Assembly (NCBI GenBank): GCA_049323915.1
Contig: JBMOPC010000001.1
Location: 72,398 to 136,397, forward strand
Source: BRHc4a sp049323915
Lineage (GTDB): Bacteria; Bacillota; Desulfotomaculia; Desulfotomaculales; Desulfocucumaceae
Reading direction: 5' to 3'
Length of the DNA: 64,000 nt
Position numbers and translations under genes: made by a program. A model generated the notes under the pieces. That model did no database searches. It was not told the DNA's origin and worked only from the letters and a program-made list of their open reading frames with translations. This document shows, in pieces, positions 17,154 to 25,799 of this stretch (the first letter of the stretch is position 1; each line of letters begins with the position of its first letter).

Positions 17154-18380
17154 ATGGAAACCATTCAGGCATCAAAAATTAATCCCAAATTCAGGGATAG
17201 GGTGGCCGGGCTTCTGAAAAACTACGATTTTTCGCAGTGCCTTGCATGCGGAATGTGTACCGCCGGCTGTCCCTACTCCGACATCCACGAGAACAACGAC
17301 CCCCGCAAATTCCTGCGCAAGATCAATCTGGGACTGGAAGAGGAAGTGTTCGCGGATCCCTACATCTGGTACTGCACCATGTGCGAGCGCTGCACTATTG
17401 AGTGCCCCATGGGGATCAACATGGCCGTCGTTACCCGCACAATGCGCGGCACCTGGGACAAGGACAAAATACCCGGATACCTGCAGACCATCGCCAGGGA
17501 GCATATTGAGTCCGGCAACCAGATGAACGTCGGCCAGGTGGACTACGAGGAAACCTTGGAGTGGATAGAAGAGGAGTTACAGGCCGAGCTGGACGATCCC
17601 GATTACAAAATTCCGCTCAACAAGGAAGGGGCAACCTACTTCTATGGCTTCAACGCCCGGGACATAAAGTACTACCCCCAGGAACTCCAGACCACGCTGA
17701 AGATATTCTACGCCGCCGGCGTTGACTACACCATCAGCACCAAGCGCTGGGACGCCACCAACATCTCCCTGTTTACCGGGCAGAACGACGACTTCCAGGA
17801 AATTTCTGTGCCGGTGTGGGAAGAATTCATACGGTTGGGCTGTAAGGAATTCATCGTTACCGAGTGCGGACACGCATTCCGCTCCATGAAGTGGGGTCAG
17901 AGGACCTTCTGGAAGGGCGAAATGTTCCCCATCCGGCACATCCTTGAGCTGCTGAACGACCTTGTAAAGGAAGGAAAGCTCAAGCTGGATCCCGAAGCCA
18001 TCACCGAGGTTGTCACCTATCACGACCCCTGCAACACCGCCCGCAAGGAAGGCGTGTGGGAGGCTCCCAGAGAGCTGGTCAGGAGTTTTGTCAAGAATTT
18101 CGTTGACATGAATCCCAACGGCAAGATGAACTACTGCTGCGGGGCCGGCGGCGGCGGAATGGCCATGCCGGAGTTCAACGAAAAGCGTAAAGCGAAGGGC
18201 AAGAGGAAAGTGGACCAGGTGATGGCCACCGGGGCCGAGATAGTCATTGTGCCCTGCCATAACTGCATTGACCAGTTCAACGACCTGAACAAGTGGTACC
18301 CCGACACCAAGGGCAAGTCCAAGAACATGCACATGTGCACACTTATGGAAAGGGCTCTGATACTTCCGGAGAAGGAGTAA
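17154..18380 (+). CDS. HdrD-like protein: HdrC ferredoxin domain fused to a CCG domain
   Basis: Protein of 408 residues. The N-terminus has two HdrC-type [4Fe-4S] motifs (CLACGMCTAGCPYSD and CTMCERCTIECPMG). The C-terminal part has cysteine-rich (CCG) elements (TECGHAF, HDPCN, the CC pair in NYCCGAGGGGMAMP, and VPCHNC), the fold that binds the noncubane clusters of HdrB/HdrD. It could reduce a disulfide or, as proposed for MetFV-Hdr systems, act as an electron relay. The start is ATG 17154 behind GGGGAGGAG. It lies between the Flx-like genes and the second hdrA and probably joins the same complex. Confidence 0.85.
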   Translation: METIQASKINPKFRDRVAGLLKNYDFSQCLACGMCTAGCPYSDIHENNDPRKFLRKINLGLEEEVFADPYIWYCTMCERCTIECPMGINMAVVTRTMRGTWDKDKIPGYLQTIAREHIESGNQMNVGQVDYEETLEWIEEELQAELDDPDYKIPLNKEGATYFYGFNARDIKYYPQELQTTLKIFYAAGVDYTISTKRWDATNISLFTGQNDDFQEISVPVWEEFIRLGCKEFIVTECGHAFRSMKWGQRTFWKGEMFPIRHILELLNDLVKEGKLKLDPEAITEVVTYHDPCNTARKEGVWEAPRELVRSFVKNFVDMNPNGKMNYCCGAGGGGMAMPEFNEKRKAKGKRKVDQVMATGAEIVIVPCHNCIDQFNDLNKWYPDTKGKSKNMHMCTLMERALILPEKE

Positions 18381-18447
18381 TTTGGGTAATTTGCCTCAAA
18401 TATACCGGTGTTAACAATAAAGATGCCATTAGGAGAGGACGGATGTG

Positions 18448-18459
18448 ATGTATAGATGA
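18448..18459 (+). other. Three-codon mini-ORF (M-Y-R-stop) coupled to the second hdrA
   Basis: AGGAGAGG at 18431-18438 is spaced for ATG TAT AGA TGA, whose stop overlaps the hdrA ATG (ATGA). The pattern, GGATGTGATG followed by two codons and ATGA, matches the leader of the hdrA at 10715. The leader could simply have been copied with the gene, so conservation by selection is not shown. Confidence 0.4.
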
Positions 18460-21400
18460 GTTCTGAAAAAGTCGGGGCGGTAATGGTAGTAGGGGCCGGC
18501 ATAGCTGGTATCCAGGCATCCCTGGACCTGGCCGAGTCCGGATATTACGTATACCTGGTGGAAAGCACTCCGGCCATCGGCGGAACCATGCCCATGCTGG
18601 ATAAGACTTTCCCCACCAACGACTGCTCTATGTGCATCCTTTCCCCGAAACTGGTGGAATGCGGCCGTCACCTGAACATCAAAATACTGACCAACTCGGA
18701 CGTTGAGGAAGTCACCGGCGGACCTGGCAATTTCAATGTCAAGGTCCGCCAGCGCCCCCGCTTCGTGGATGTGGAGAAGTGCACGGGATGCGGGTCATGC
18801 TCAGAGGAATGTCCGATCAAGGTGGACGACGTCTTTAACCAGAATCTGGGTAAAAGGAAGGCCATTTACAAGCTTTACGCCCAGGCATATCCCAATGCCT
18901 ATGCCATCGACAAGGAAAAATGCCTTAAGCTCAAGAATCCGAAGGCCTGCGGCAAATGCCTCAAGGCCTGCCAGGCCGACGCCATAAACTTCGACATGGC
19001 GGAAGAGGCGGTGGACCTTAACGTAGGGTCTATCATTTTAAGCCCCGGCTTTGAGAAATTCGACGCTTCGGCACTGTTCTACTACGGGTACGGCAAATTC
19101 CCCAACGTACTGACCAGCCTTGAGTTTGAGAGGGTCTTAAGCGCTTCCGGCCCGTTCCAGGGACACATGGTGCGGCCCTACGACCATAAAGAGCCCCAAA
19201 AGATCGCCTGGATTCAGTGCGTTGGCTCCCGCAACACCAGGGAAAAACACGGATACTGCTCCTCCGTTTGCTGTATGTACGCCATCAAGGAGGCCGTCAT
19301 CGCCAAGGAGCACAGCCACGAGCCTCTTGATACCACCATATTCTTTATGGATATGAGGACCTTCGGCAAGGGGTTTGAGAAATACTACGACCGCGCCAGG
19401 GAAGAAAAGGGCGTGCGCTTCGTAAGGTCCAGGATTTATGAGGTCACAGAGAAGGACGACGAGTCCAAAAACCTTATTATACGTTACTCCAACGAGGACG
19501 GGACCATATGCACCGAGGAGTTTGACCTTGTGGTACTCTCGGTGGGCCTGCAGCCCTCCAAGTCCGTCATTGAGCTGGGTGAGAAGCTGGGACTGGAAAT
19601 GAACCAGTATGGCTTTGCCAGCACCGCGCTTTTGACCGGTGTCGAGACCAGCAAGCCCGGCATATATGTATCCGGAGCCTTCTGCGGCCCCAAGGACATT
19701 CCCGAGACCGTCATGCAGGCCAGCGCGTCTGCCGGCGCCTCGTCAAGCCTTCTTTCCGAGGCCAGGGGAACAAAGGTCACCGAAAAGGAATACCCCGAAG
19801 AGAAGGATGTATCGGCTGAGGACCCCCGCATAGGTGTTTTTGTTTGCCACTGCGGAGTAAACATCGGCAGTGTGGTCAATGTGCCCGGGGTGGTGGAAAT
19901 GGCCAAGAGCCTGCCCAACGTTGTGTATTCAGGCGAGTACCTTTACGTCTGCTCCCAGGACAGCCAGAACACCATGCGCCAGCTGATTGATGAACACAGG
20001 CTGAATAAGGTTGTGGTGGCGTCATGCAGCCCCCGCACTCACAAGCCGCTGTTCCAGGAAACAATGATGGAGGCCGGCCTTAACCGGTACCTCTTTGAGA
20101 TGGCAAACATCCGCGACCAGTGCTCCTGGGTTCACCAGAACGAGCCTGACAAGGCCACCGAAAAGGCCAAGGACCTAGTCAGGATGATGGTGGCCAAGGC
20201 ATCCCTGCTGGAGCCCATTCACAAGCCCACAGCCGGAGTCACCAAGTCAGCCCTGGTTATAGGCGGCGGGGTTTCGGGCATGAACAGCGCCCTTTCCATG
20301 GCCGACCAGGGATACAGGGTATACCTGGTTGAGAAGTCGGACAAACTGGGCGGAATGGCCTACCGTATCAAGGAAGGACTGCGCGGGGAGGACACTCAGT
20401 CCTATATTGCCCAACTGACGGAAAAGGTGGATTCAAACTCCGCTATCAAAGTATACACCGGAACAGAGGTACAGGACGTGAAAGGATTCGTCGGCAACTT
20501 TGTCACCACCCTTTCCAACGGCGATGAGATACAGCACGGCGTAACCATCATCGCCATCGGCGGGGAGGAATACAAGCCCTCCGAATACCTGTACGGCCAA
20601 AACGACCGCGTGATGACGCAGCTGGAGATGGAAGAGGCCATGGCCGCCGGGGACGCAAGGTTTGCCGGTGCCGGCAACATCGTCATGATACAGTGCGTCG
20701 GCTCCAGGGAGCCGGGCCGCGGCTACTGCAGCCGTGTATGCTGCACCAAGTCCATCAAGCTTGCCATCAAGCTCAAGGATAAAAACCCGGACGCCAATGT
20801 GTTCATACTGTACCGTGATATAAGGTCTTACGGATTCTTCGAGGACCTGTACACCGAGGCCCGCCGCAAGGGAGTCATCTTCATACGCTACAGCGTGGAC
20901 CAGAAGCCTGTTGTGGAGGAAGAGGGCGGCAAGGTGAAAGTCACCGTCACCGACCATGTGCTTGGCCAGCCGGTGGTTATCGAGGCTGATGTGGTGGGAC
21001 TGGCGGCTGCCATACTGGCATCCCCCGACAACAAGAAGATGAACAGCCTGTTCAAGGTTCCCCTCAACGAGGACGGCTTCTTCCTTGAGGCGCACATGAA
21101 GCTGCGCCCCGTGGACTTCGCCTCCGAGGGAATATTCATGGCCGGAGTAGCCCACGGCCCCAAGAACCTGGAAGAAAACATCTCCCAGGCCAGGGCGGCC
21201 GCAGGCAGGGCCGGGACCATACTGGCCAAGAGCAAGCTGGAGTCGCACGGCGTCACCGCAGTAGTGCAGCCGGACAAATGCGCGGCCTGCCTTACCTGTG
21301 TGAGGCTGTGCCCCTACGGAGCGCCCAAGGTCAGGAACTACGCCGCCGAGATTGCCTCGGTGCTGTGCCAGGGCTGCGGCTCCTGCGCCGGTGAGTGCCC

Positions 21401-21482
21401 CAACAAGGCCATTACGTTACAGGGATACAATGACAGGATGTACATGAGCATGGTAGACGGCCTTTGCAAGGAGGTGCGGTAA
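18456..21482 (+). CDS. hdrA: Second HdrA-like flavoprotein with duplicated FAD module
   Basis: Protein of 1008 residues, closely similar along its whole length to the HdrA at 10715. It shares the GAGIAG FAD site, CTGCGSCSEECP cluster, CGKCLKACQ, VCHCGVNIGSVVNV, ASCSPRTHKP, second FAD site GGGVSG and EDLYTEARRKG. The C-terminal ferredoxins differ slightly (CAACLTCVRLCPYGA and CQGCGSCAGECPN). A recent tandem duplication followed by specialisation is likely. It is directly followed by a selenocysteine mvhD, metV and metF, so this copy is the better candidate for contact with methylene-THF reductase. The next gene starts one base after its stop. Confidence 0.9.
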   Translation: MSSEKVGAVMVVGAGIAGIQASLDLAESGYYVYLVESTPAIGGTMPMLDKTFPTNDCSMCILSPKLVECGRHLNIKILTNSDVEEVTGGPGNFNVKVRQRPRFVDVEKCTGCGSCSEECPIKVDDVFNQNLGKRKAIYKLYAQAYPNAYAIDKEKCLKLKNPKACGKCLKACQADAINFDMAEEAVDLNVGSIILSPGFEKFDASALFYYGYGKFPNVLTSLEFERVLSASGPFQGHMVRPYDHKEPQKIAWIQCVGSRNTREKHGYCSSVCCMYAIKEAVIAKEHSHEPLDTTIFFMDMRTFGKGFEKYYDRAREEKGVRFVRSRIYEVTEKDDESKNLIIRYSNEDGTICTEEFDLVVLSVGLQPSKSVIELGEKLGLEMNQYGFASTALLTGVETSKPGIYVSGAFCGPKDIPETVMQASASAGASSSLLSEARGTKVTEKEYPEEKDVSAEDPRIGVFVCHCGVNIGSVVNVPGVVEMAKSLPNVVYSGEYLYVCSQDSQNTMRQLIDEHRLNKVVVASCSPRTHKPLFQETMMEAGLNRYLFEMANIRDQCSWVHQNEPDKATEKAKDLVRMMVAKASLLEPIHKPTAGVTKSALVIGGGVSGMNSALSMADQGYRVYLVEKSDKLGGMAYRIKEGLRGEDTQSYIAQLTEKVDSNSAIKVYTGTEVQDVKGFVGNFVTTLSNGDEIQHGVTIIAIGGEEYKPSEYLYGQNDRVMTQLEMEEAMAAGDARFAGAGNIVMIQCVGSREPGRGYCSRVCCTKSIKLAIKLKDKNPDANVFILYRDIRSYGFFEDLYTEARRKGVIFIRYSVDQKPVVEEEGGKVKVTVTDHVLGQPVVIEADVVGLAAAILASPDNKKMNSLFKVPLNEDGFFLEAHMKLRPVDFASEGIFMAGVAHGPKNLEENISQARAAAGRAGTILAKSKLESHGVTAVVQPDKCAACLTCVRLCPYGAPKVRNYAAEIASVLCQGCGSCAGECPNKAITLQGYNDRMYMSMVDGLCKEVR

Positions 21483-21483
21483 G

Positions 21484-21942
21484 GTGGGTTTTGAACCGAA
21501 AATAGTAGGCTTCTGCTGCCACTACTGAGCATACTCTGCTGCGGACCTGGCAGGTTCGATGAGACTCCAGTATTCATCCAATATAAGGATAGTCGAAATG
21601 ACATGCTCCGGCAACATTGACCACCGCGTTATACTAAACGCCTTTGAGGAAGGCGCAGACGGCGTGTTCGTGGCCGGCTGCCTGGAAGGCGACTGCCATT
21701 TCCTGAAAGGAAATATCCGGGCCAGGAAGAGGGTCACCGCGGTCAAGCAGTTGCTGGACGAGATAGGACTGGGCGGAGACCGCCTCGAGATGTACAACCT
21801 CTCCTCGGCCCAGGGAGCCCGTTTCGCCGAGATAGCAAACGAAATGACCGAGAAGATCAAGGCACTGGGACCCAACCCGCTATTTAAAGCCAGCTCCGGC
21901 TGCGGCTGCGGCTGCTGCTGCTCGAAAGAAGGTGGGGCATAA
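21484..21942 (+). CDS. mvhD: MvhD-family protein with selenocysteine in the N-terminal CxxU motif
   Basis: The GTG at 21484 opens a frame crossing a TGA at 21526-21528 (residue 15), giving 152 residues. Upstream of the TGA is FEPKIVGFCCHY, the normal MvhD beginning, and downstream is AYSAADLAG. The motif that is CNWCSYAGADLAG in paralogs is therefore CHYUAYSAADLAG, with Sec replacing the second cysteine of CxxC. The position that is Sec in the other two MvhDs is cysteine here (AGCLEGDCHF). The tail is cysteine-rich (CGCGCCC). A 7-bp hairpin follows the TGA by 13 bases. AAGGAGGTGCGG supplies the ribosome site. Automatic calling would start at ATG 21559 and lose the redox motif. Confidence 0.88.
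21542..21558 (+). promoter_or_regulatory. SECIS-like hairpin in the second mvhD
   Basis: CGGACCT (21542-21548) pairs with AGGTTCG (21552-21558), one pair being G-T, around a GGC loop, starting 13 bases after the TGA at 21526. Spacing and size match the hairpins at 13961 and 47058, although the sequence is unrelated. Confidence 0.65.
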
Positions 21943-22611
21943 ATGATTATCGCCCAGCAAAAACCCCTTAAAGAAGTTGCCGCCATGGTTAAAGACTGCA
22001 AAAAGGTGGCGTTAATAGGCTGCGCCGGATGCGTAACCGTATGCCTTTCCGGCGGAGAGAAGGAAACCGAAATAATGGCCTCGGCCCTCCGCATTATGCG
22101 GAAGCTGGAAGGCAACCCGGTGGAGACCGTGACGTTCACCGCCACCCGCCAGTGCGATCCCGAGTATGTAGAGGCGCTGGACGGCATCGTAAAGGATGCG
22201 GACGCCGTAATCTCCCTGGCCTGTGGCGTGGGAGTACAGTATCTGGCCGAGCGTTTTGACAAGTGGGTCGTTCCCGCCCTGGATACCAATTTTATAGGCG
22301 GGTCCAAGGTGCATGGAGTGTGGGAAGAAAAGTGCGGCATGTGCGGTGACTGCGTACTGCACAAGACCGGCGGAATATGCCCCATAATCCGCTGCTCCAA
22401 GAGCATACTGAACGGCCCCTGCGGCGGATCACAGTACGGCAAGTGCGAAATCAGCAAAGATGTGGAATGTGCATGGCAGCTGATATACGATCGCATGAAG
22501 TCCCTGGGCAAACTGGATAAGCTAATGGAAATCCAGCCCCCCAAGGACTGGACCAAGTCCAGGGACGGCGGCCCGCGCAGGGCCATCAGGGAGGATGTGA
22601 TGATAGGGTGA
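21943..22611 (+). CDS. metV: MetV, partner subunit of methylene-THF reductase
   Basis: Protein of 222 residues matching the C-terminal-domain family of methylene-THF reductase. It has the N-terminal IGCAGCVTVCLSGGEKE, a central SLACGVGVQYLAER, and a cysteine-rich end (EEKCGMCGDCVLHKTGGICPIIRCSK and LNGPCGGSQYGKCE) that binds zinc and iron-sulfur clusters. In acetogens MetV brings electrons to MetF and links it to Hdr-type partners. Its ATG abuts the mvhD stop (TAAATG), and metF overlaps its end, so these three are translationally coupled. That supports an MvhD-MetV-MetF contact. Confidence 0.92.
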   Translation: MIIAQQKPLKEVAAMVKDCKKVALIGCAGCVTVCLSGGEKETEIMASALRIMRKLEGNPVETVTFTATRQCDPEYVEALDGIVKDADAVISLACGVGVQYLAERFDKWVVPALDTNFIGGSKVHGVWEEKCGMCGDCVLHKTGGICPIIRCSKSILNGPCGGSQYGKCEISKDVECAWQLIYDRMKSLGKLDKLMEIQPPKDWTKSRDGGPRRAIREDVMIG

Positions 22612-23537
22612 GTTATTTAAGCAATCTGCACAGGATATTAGCCACAGGACAATTCGCGGTCACCGCCGAGATCGGCCCGCCCAAACACGCATCTGCCCAC
22701 GGCATCAGGCACCACGCCCACATGCTGGTAAAGCATGTTGACGCCACCAACATCACCGACTGCCAGACCGCCATAGTGCGCCTGAGCAGCATAGCAGCAG
22801 GTGTGCACATACTGGACTGCGGCATTGAGCCCATCGTTCAGATGACCTGCCGTGACAGAAACCGCATCGCCATGCAGGCCGACCTGATGGGCGCCTACAG
22901 CCTCGGCATGAAAAACGTGCTGTGCCTGTCCGGCGACCACCAGAAGTTCGGCAACCACCCCACTTCCAAGAACGTATATGACGTTGACTCCGTGCAGCTC
23001 ATATACCTCTTAAAGAGGATGCGCGACGAGAAGAAGTTCTTCTCGGGCGAGGATATCAAGGAACACGAGCCCCGTTTCTTCATAGGGGCGGTGGCAAACC
23101 CCTTTGCCGACCCCTTTGAGTTCCGGGTGGACCGTCTGGAGAAAAAGGTGGAGGCAGGCGCCCAGTTCATTCAGACCCAGTGCATTTTCGACATGGAGCG
23201 CTTTGAGCGCTTCATGGAGATGGTAAGGGCCAGGGGGATAGACCAGAGGGCCTATATTCTGGCCGGGATAACCCCTCTGAAGGGCTGGAGGGCGGCCAAG
23301 TACCTGCAGACCGGAGTTTCCGGGATGCTGGTGCCCGACTCCCTGGTTGACCGCCTAAAGAACGCCCAGGACCCGAAGCGCGAGGGCGTGGAAGTAGCCA
23401 TAGAACAGATCAATTACATCAAGGAAAAAGTCAAGGGTGTACACGGCGTACACGTCATGGCCATCGCCTGGGAAGAGGTCGTCCCCGAGATTGTGGAGCG
23501 CACCGGACTGTTCCCGCGGCCCAAGTTCGAAGATTAG
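22608..23537 (+). CDS. metF: 5,10-Methylenetetrahydrofolate reductase
   Basis: TIM-barrel FAD enzyme of 309 residues that interconverts methylene-THF and methyl-THF, the last methyl-branch step before AcsE. It has TAEIGPPKHA near the N-terminus, VNATNITDCQ-like substrate-site residues, NVLCLSGDHQKFG, and GAQFIQTQCIFDMERF in the barrel. It starts at GTG 22608, overlapping the metV stop as GTGA. A strong terminator follows. It is the last gene of the Hdr-Flx-Met block, which suggests that methylene-THF reduction is the reaction served by the upstream electron-transfer proteins. Confidence 0.95.
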   Translation: MSYLSNLHRILATGQFAVTAEIGPPKHASAHGIRHHAHMLVKHVDATNITDCQTAIVRLSSIAAGVHILDCGIEPIVQMTCRDRNRIAMQADLMGAYSLGMKNVLCLSGDHQKFGNHPTSKNVYDVDSVQLIYLLKRMRDEKKFFSGEDIKEHEPRFFIGAVANPFADPFEFRVDRLEKKVEAGAQFIQTQCIFDMERFERFMEMVRARGIDQRAYILAGITPLKGWRAAKYLQTGVSGMLVPDSLVDRLKNAQDPKREGVEVAIEQINYIKEKVKGVHGVHVMAIAWEEVVPEIVERTGLFPRPKFED

Positions 23538-23557
23538 TGAATTGAGTTTTTCAAAGC

Positions 23558-23596
23558 AACGTTAAGGAACCGGGCAACCGGTTCCTTAACGTTTTT
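23558..23596 (+). terminator. Strong intrinsic terminator after metF
   Basis: AACGTTAAGGAACCGG (23558-23573) and its perfect 16-bp inverse (23578-23593) with a GCAA loop are followed by TTT. It ends the Wood-Ljungdahl/Hdr superlocus 20 bases after metF. Confidence 0.85.
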
Positions 23597-23652
23597 ATGG
23601 TCAACAGCCGGGCTTAATCCAGAACCGGACTTCCCGGCGCCGGGTGTATGCG

Positions 23653-23734
23653 GTTATGAAAAAGACCTTCAGCAAACCAGGCCAGCAGGGCAAGACTGAA
23701 ATCCCAAGGTGATTTAATCCATACCGGATTATAG
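23653..23734 (-). pseudogene. Copied fragment of the chrA 3' end
   Basis: The minus strand here encodes RYNPVWIKSPWDFSLALLA, almost identical to YNPVWIKAIKSPWDFSLALLA near the end of chrA. At DNA level, 23680-23733 matches 24355-24418 except for a 9-base gap and a few changes. Only this tail is present, so it is a duplication remnant rather than a gene. Confidence 0.75.
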
Positions 23735-23747
23735 CGTAAGTTTTGAC

Positions 23748-24204
23748 ATGTGGATGAATAGAGGCTTAGTGGTCGCCTACGGGGAAACCATTGAAGGGCA
23801 CCCGTTTGTCGGCATTCGAAAGGACACGCCAATTTATACCAAAACAATGGATGCAATTTACGATTTTTCCGGGCTGCAGGTAAAAAGCTAGGCGTCTCGG
23901 ATGTACCCCTTGAGTTTCGGTATATGGAGCCGATTAAGGCATCAACTTTATTTATAGAGGTGCAACTAAAGGTATCGTTGTGTCTGGACATCACTTTAAG
24001 AATGCGGAAATGACTGTAAATCAGCCACTAACTGATTATCTTGCCACTGTAAAGCGTGTTGGGGGAACATATTCTGACGCTTCCTGGGCTACCTCTAACG
24101 ATGTAACTCCAAAAATCTACGCCGAACAACAATTCTTCAGAGATGTAAGCGACTATTCTGACCCGTATATTGCAATAAAACGAAAAAAGTCTCCCGCTAC
24201 GTGC
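23748..24204 (+). pseudogene. Frameshifted gene remnant of unknown family
   Basis: Three consecutive reading frames carry protein-like sequence. ATG 23748 reads RGLVVAYGETIEGHPFVG to a TAG at 23889-23891. A second frame overlaps that stop and reads KLGVSDVPLEFRYMEPIKA. A third reads YRGATKGIVVSGHHFKNAEM onward through NQPLTDYLATVKRVGGTYSD to about KRKKS. Two single-base shifts would join them into one protein of about 150 residues. Its codon use is more AT-rich than the neighbouring operons. I do not recognise the family. It lies between the copied chrA tail and the terminator shared with chrA, in a stretch with no intact gene (23538-24267). Confidence 0.5.
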
Positions 24205-24236
24205 CTGTGCATTGCCGGCACGTCGGGAGGTTTTTT
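24191..24236. terminator. Bidirectional intrinsic terminator
   Basis: CTCCCG...ACGTGCC pairs with GGCACGT...CGGGAG around a loop, with TTTTTT after the stem on the plus strand (24231-24236) and AAAAAA before it, which is a T-run on the minus strand. It serves chrA on the minus strand and whatever is transcribed from the left. Confidence 0.8.
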
Positions 24237-24267
24237 CCGATATAAAACCGGTGCTCAGGCAGCCGTA

Positions 24268-25494
24268 TTAAACAAAAGACAGTGCCATTCCCCCCAGAGC
24301 ACAGACTAACACCACAAGCCAGGGCGGTAATTTCCATATAAACAGCAGTCCGAAGGCCAGCAGGGCAAGGCTGAAATCCCATGGTGATTTAATGGCCTTA
24401 ATCCATACCGGATTATAGAGAGCAGCCAGCAAAATCCCCACAACAGCTGCATTAATGCTGTTTAAGGACGCCTGAAAGCCGGGACGGCGCCTTATATAAT
24501 CCCAAAAAGGAAGCCCGCCCGTAACAAGAAGGAACGAAGGCAGGAAGATGGCGAACGTGGCTGCGACAGCGCCGGCCACACCGTTCATAACCATTCCCAG
24601 GTAGGAGGCAAAGGTAAAGAGAGGCCCCGGAACCGCCTGGGCCGCCCCGTAGCCGGCAAGAAACTGAGCATCCGTCACCCACCCAGTGGGTACAACCTCT
24701 GACTGCAGTAATGGCAGCACCACATGCCCTCCGCCGAAGACAAGAGAGCCAACCCGGAAAAAGCTGTCAAACATCGCCAGCCAGTAAGAATCACTGAGCT
24801 GCCTTATTAGAGGCAGAATTGCCAGAAGAGCAAAAAATATAATCCAAGATGCAATTGCGGCCCTTCGGCTGAGGGAAACACATATTGGCGGTGCCTCAGC
24901 AGCAGGCGGCCTGGGAAGAAACAGCCAGCCTAAAAGCCCTGCGGCCACAATCAACGCTATCTGACTGAATGGTGAGGGCCATAAAAGAATTATGATGGCC
25001 GTTGATATGGCAATGCTTGCCCTTGTCCTGTCGGGCGCCAGGGACTTGGCCATGCCCCAAACCGCCTGCGCTACAACGGCAACTGCGGCAATCATCAGGC
25101 CGTGAAGCCAGCCTGTGTTTGAAGCATCGAACCCCTGCAGCGCATAGGCAAATAGAGTCAGCGCCAACACAGAGGGCAGCGTAAAGCCGAACCAGGAAAC
25201 AATACCCCCAAAAAAACCTGCTCGAATCATACCAATGGCTATACCTACCTGGCTGCTTGCCGGGCCGGGCAGGAACTGGCAAAGGGCAACCAGGTCCGCA
25301 TATGTTTTTTCATCCAGCCATTTACGGCGTACAACATATTCGTCCCGGAAATAGCCAAGGTGTGCAATAGGTCCCCCGAAAGAAGTAAGCCCAAGCCGGG
25401 ATGAAACGCCCAGCACTTCTAAAAGGGAGCCTTTCCTTTCCTCGCCCGCTGACCTCGATTGTTTATCCTTTGTTATTCTCTTATCCAGAGCCAT
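24268..25494 (-). CDS. chrA: Chromate transporter family protein (ChrA, two-domain form)
   Basis: Membrane protein of 408 residues in the long-chain CHR family, an inverted duplication of six-helix halves. The N-half shows the family motifs TSFGGPIAHLGYFRDEYV and FLPGPASSQVGIAIG. The C-half shows VGSLVFGGGHVVLPLLQSEVV and AQAVPGPLFTFASYLG. Known members expel chromate; many in anaerobes have no proven substrate. The start is the ATG complementary to 25492-25494, behind AAAAGGAGAG. It is transcribed away from padR and ends at the bidirectional terminator. Its 3' end has been copied to 23653-23734. The 305-base gap to padR holds both promoters and the palindrome at 25770. Confidence 0.88.
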   Translation of the reverse strand: MALDKRITKDKQSRSAGEERKGSLLEVLGVSSRLGLTSFGGPIAHLGYFRDEYVVRRKWLDEKTYADLVALCQFLPGPASSQVGIAIGMIRAGFFGGIVSWFGFTLPSVLALTLFAYALQGFDASNTGWLHGLMIAAVAVVAQAVWGMAKSLAPDRTRASIAISTAIIILLWPSPFSQIALIVAAGLLGWLFLPRPPAAEAPPICVSLSRRAAIASWIIFFALLAILPLIRQLSDSYWLAMFDSFFRVGSLVFGGGHVVLPLLQSEVVPTGWVTDAQFLAGYGAAQAVPGPLFTFASYLGMVMNGVAGAVAATFAIFLPSFLLVTGGLPFWDYIRRRPGFQASLNSINAAVVGILLAALYNPVWIKAIKSPWDFSLALLAFGLLFIWKLPPWLVVLVCALGGMALSFV

Positions 25495-25769
25495 TGTAAA
25501 CTCTCCTTTTCCATAATGTCACCAGCTGCCGGGTTAGATTCACATTAATTTCAATATAGATTACGCCATTAATTCCTCCTTTTTTTCCACACTACTTCCA
25601 AGCTGTCAATATCGTTAACCGTTATCGTATTTAGATAATAACACAGGTGAGAGTTTTTCTCAATAACTATTACAATAGCGAGGATGAGCAAAATAATTGC
25701 ATAAGGTATCCTTTTGAATTATGTCTTGCAAATACAACCTCTACCGGACTATAATTACTAATATATACA

Positions 25770-25786
25770 ATATCGAATTTCGATAT
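25770..25786. promoter_or_regulatory. Palindromic operator candidate upstream of padR
   Basis: ATATCGAATTTCGATAT is a perfect 17-base palindrome ending 13 bases before the padR ATG and next to its ribosome site. PadR-family repressors commonly bind palindromes in their own promoter, so autoregulation is likely. Confidence 0.55.
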
Positions 25787-25799
25787 CGGGGTGTTATAC

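Noticed and set aside
23614..23994. 126-residue minus-strand frame after metF
   Set aside because: Only the copied chrA tail in it is meaningful; the rest is antisense of the frameshifted remnant.
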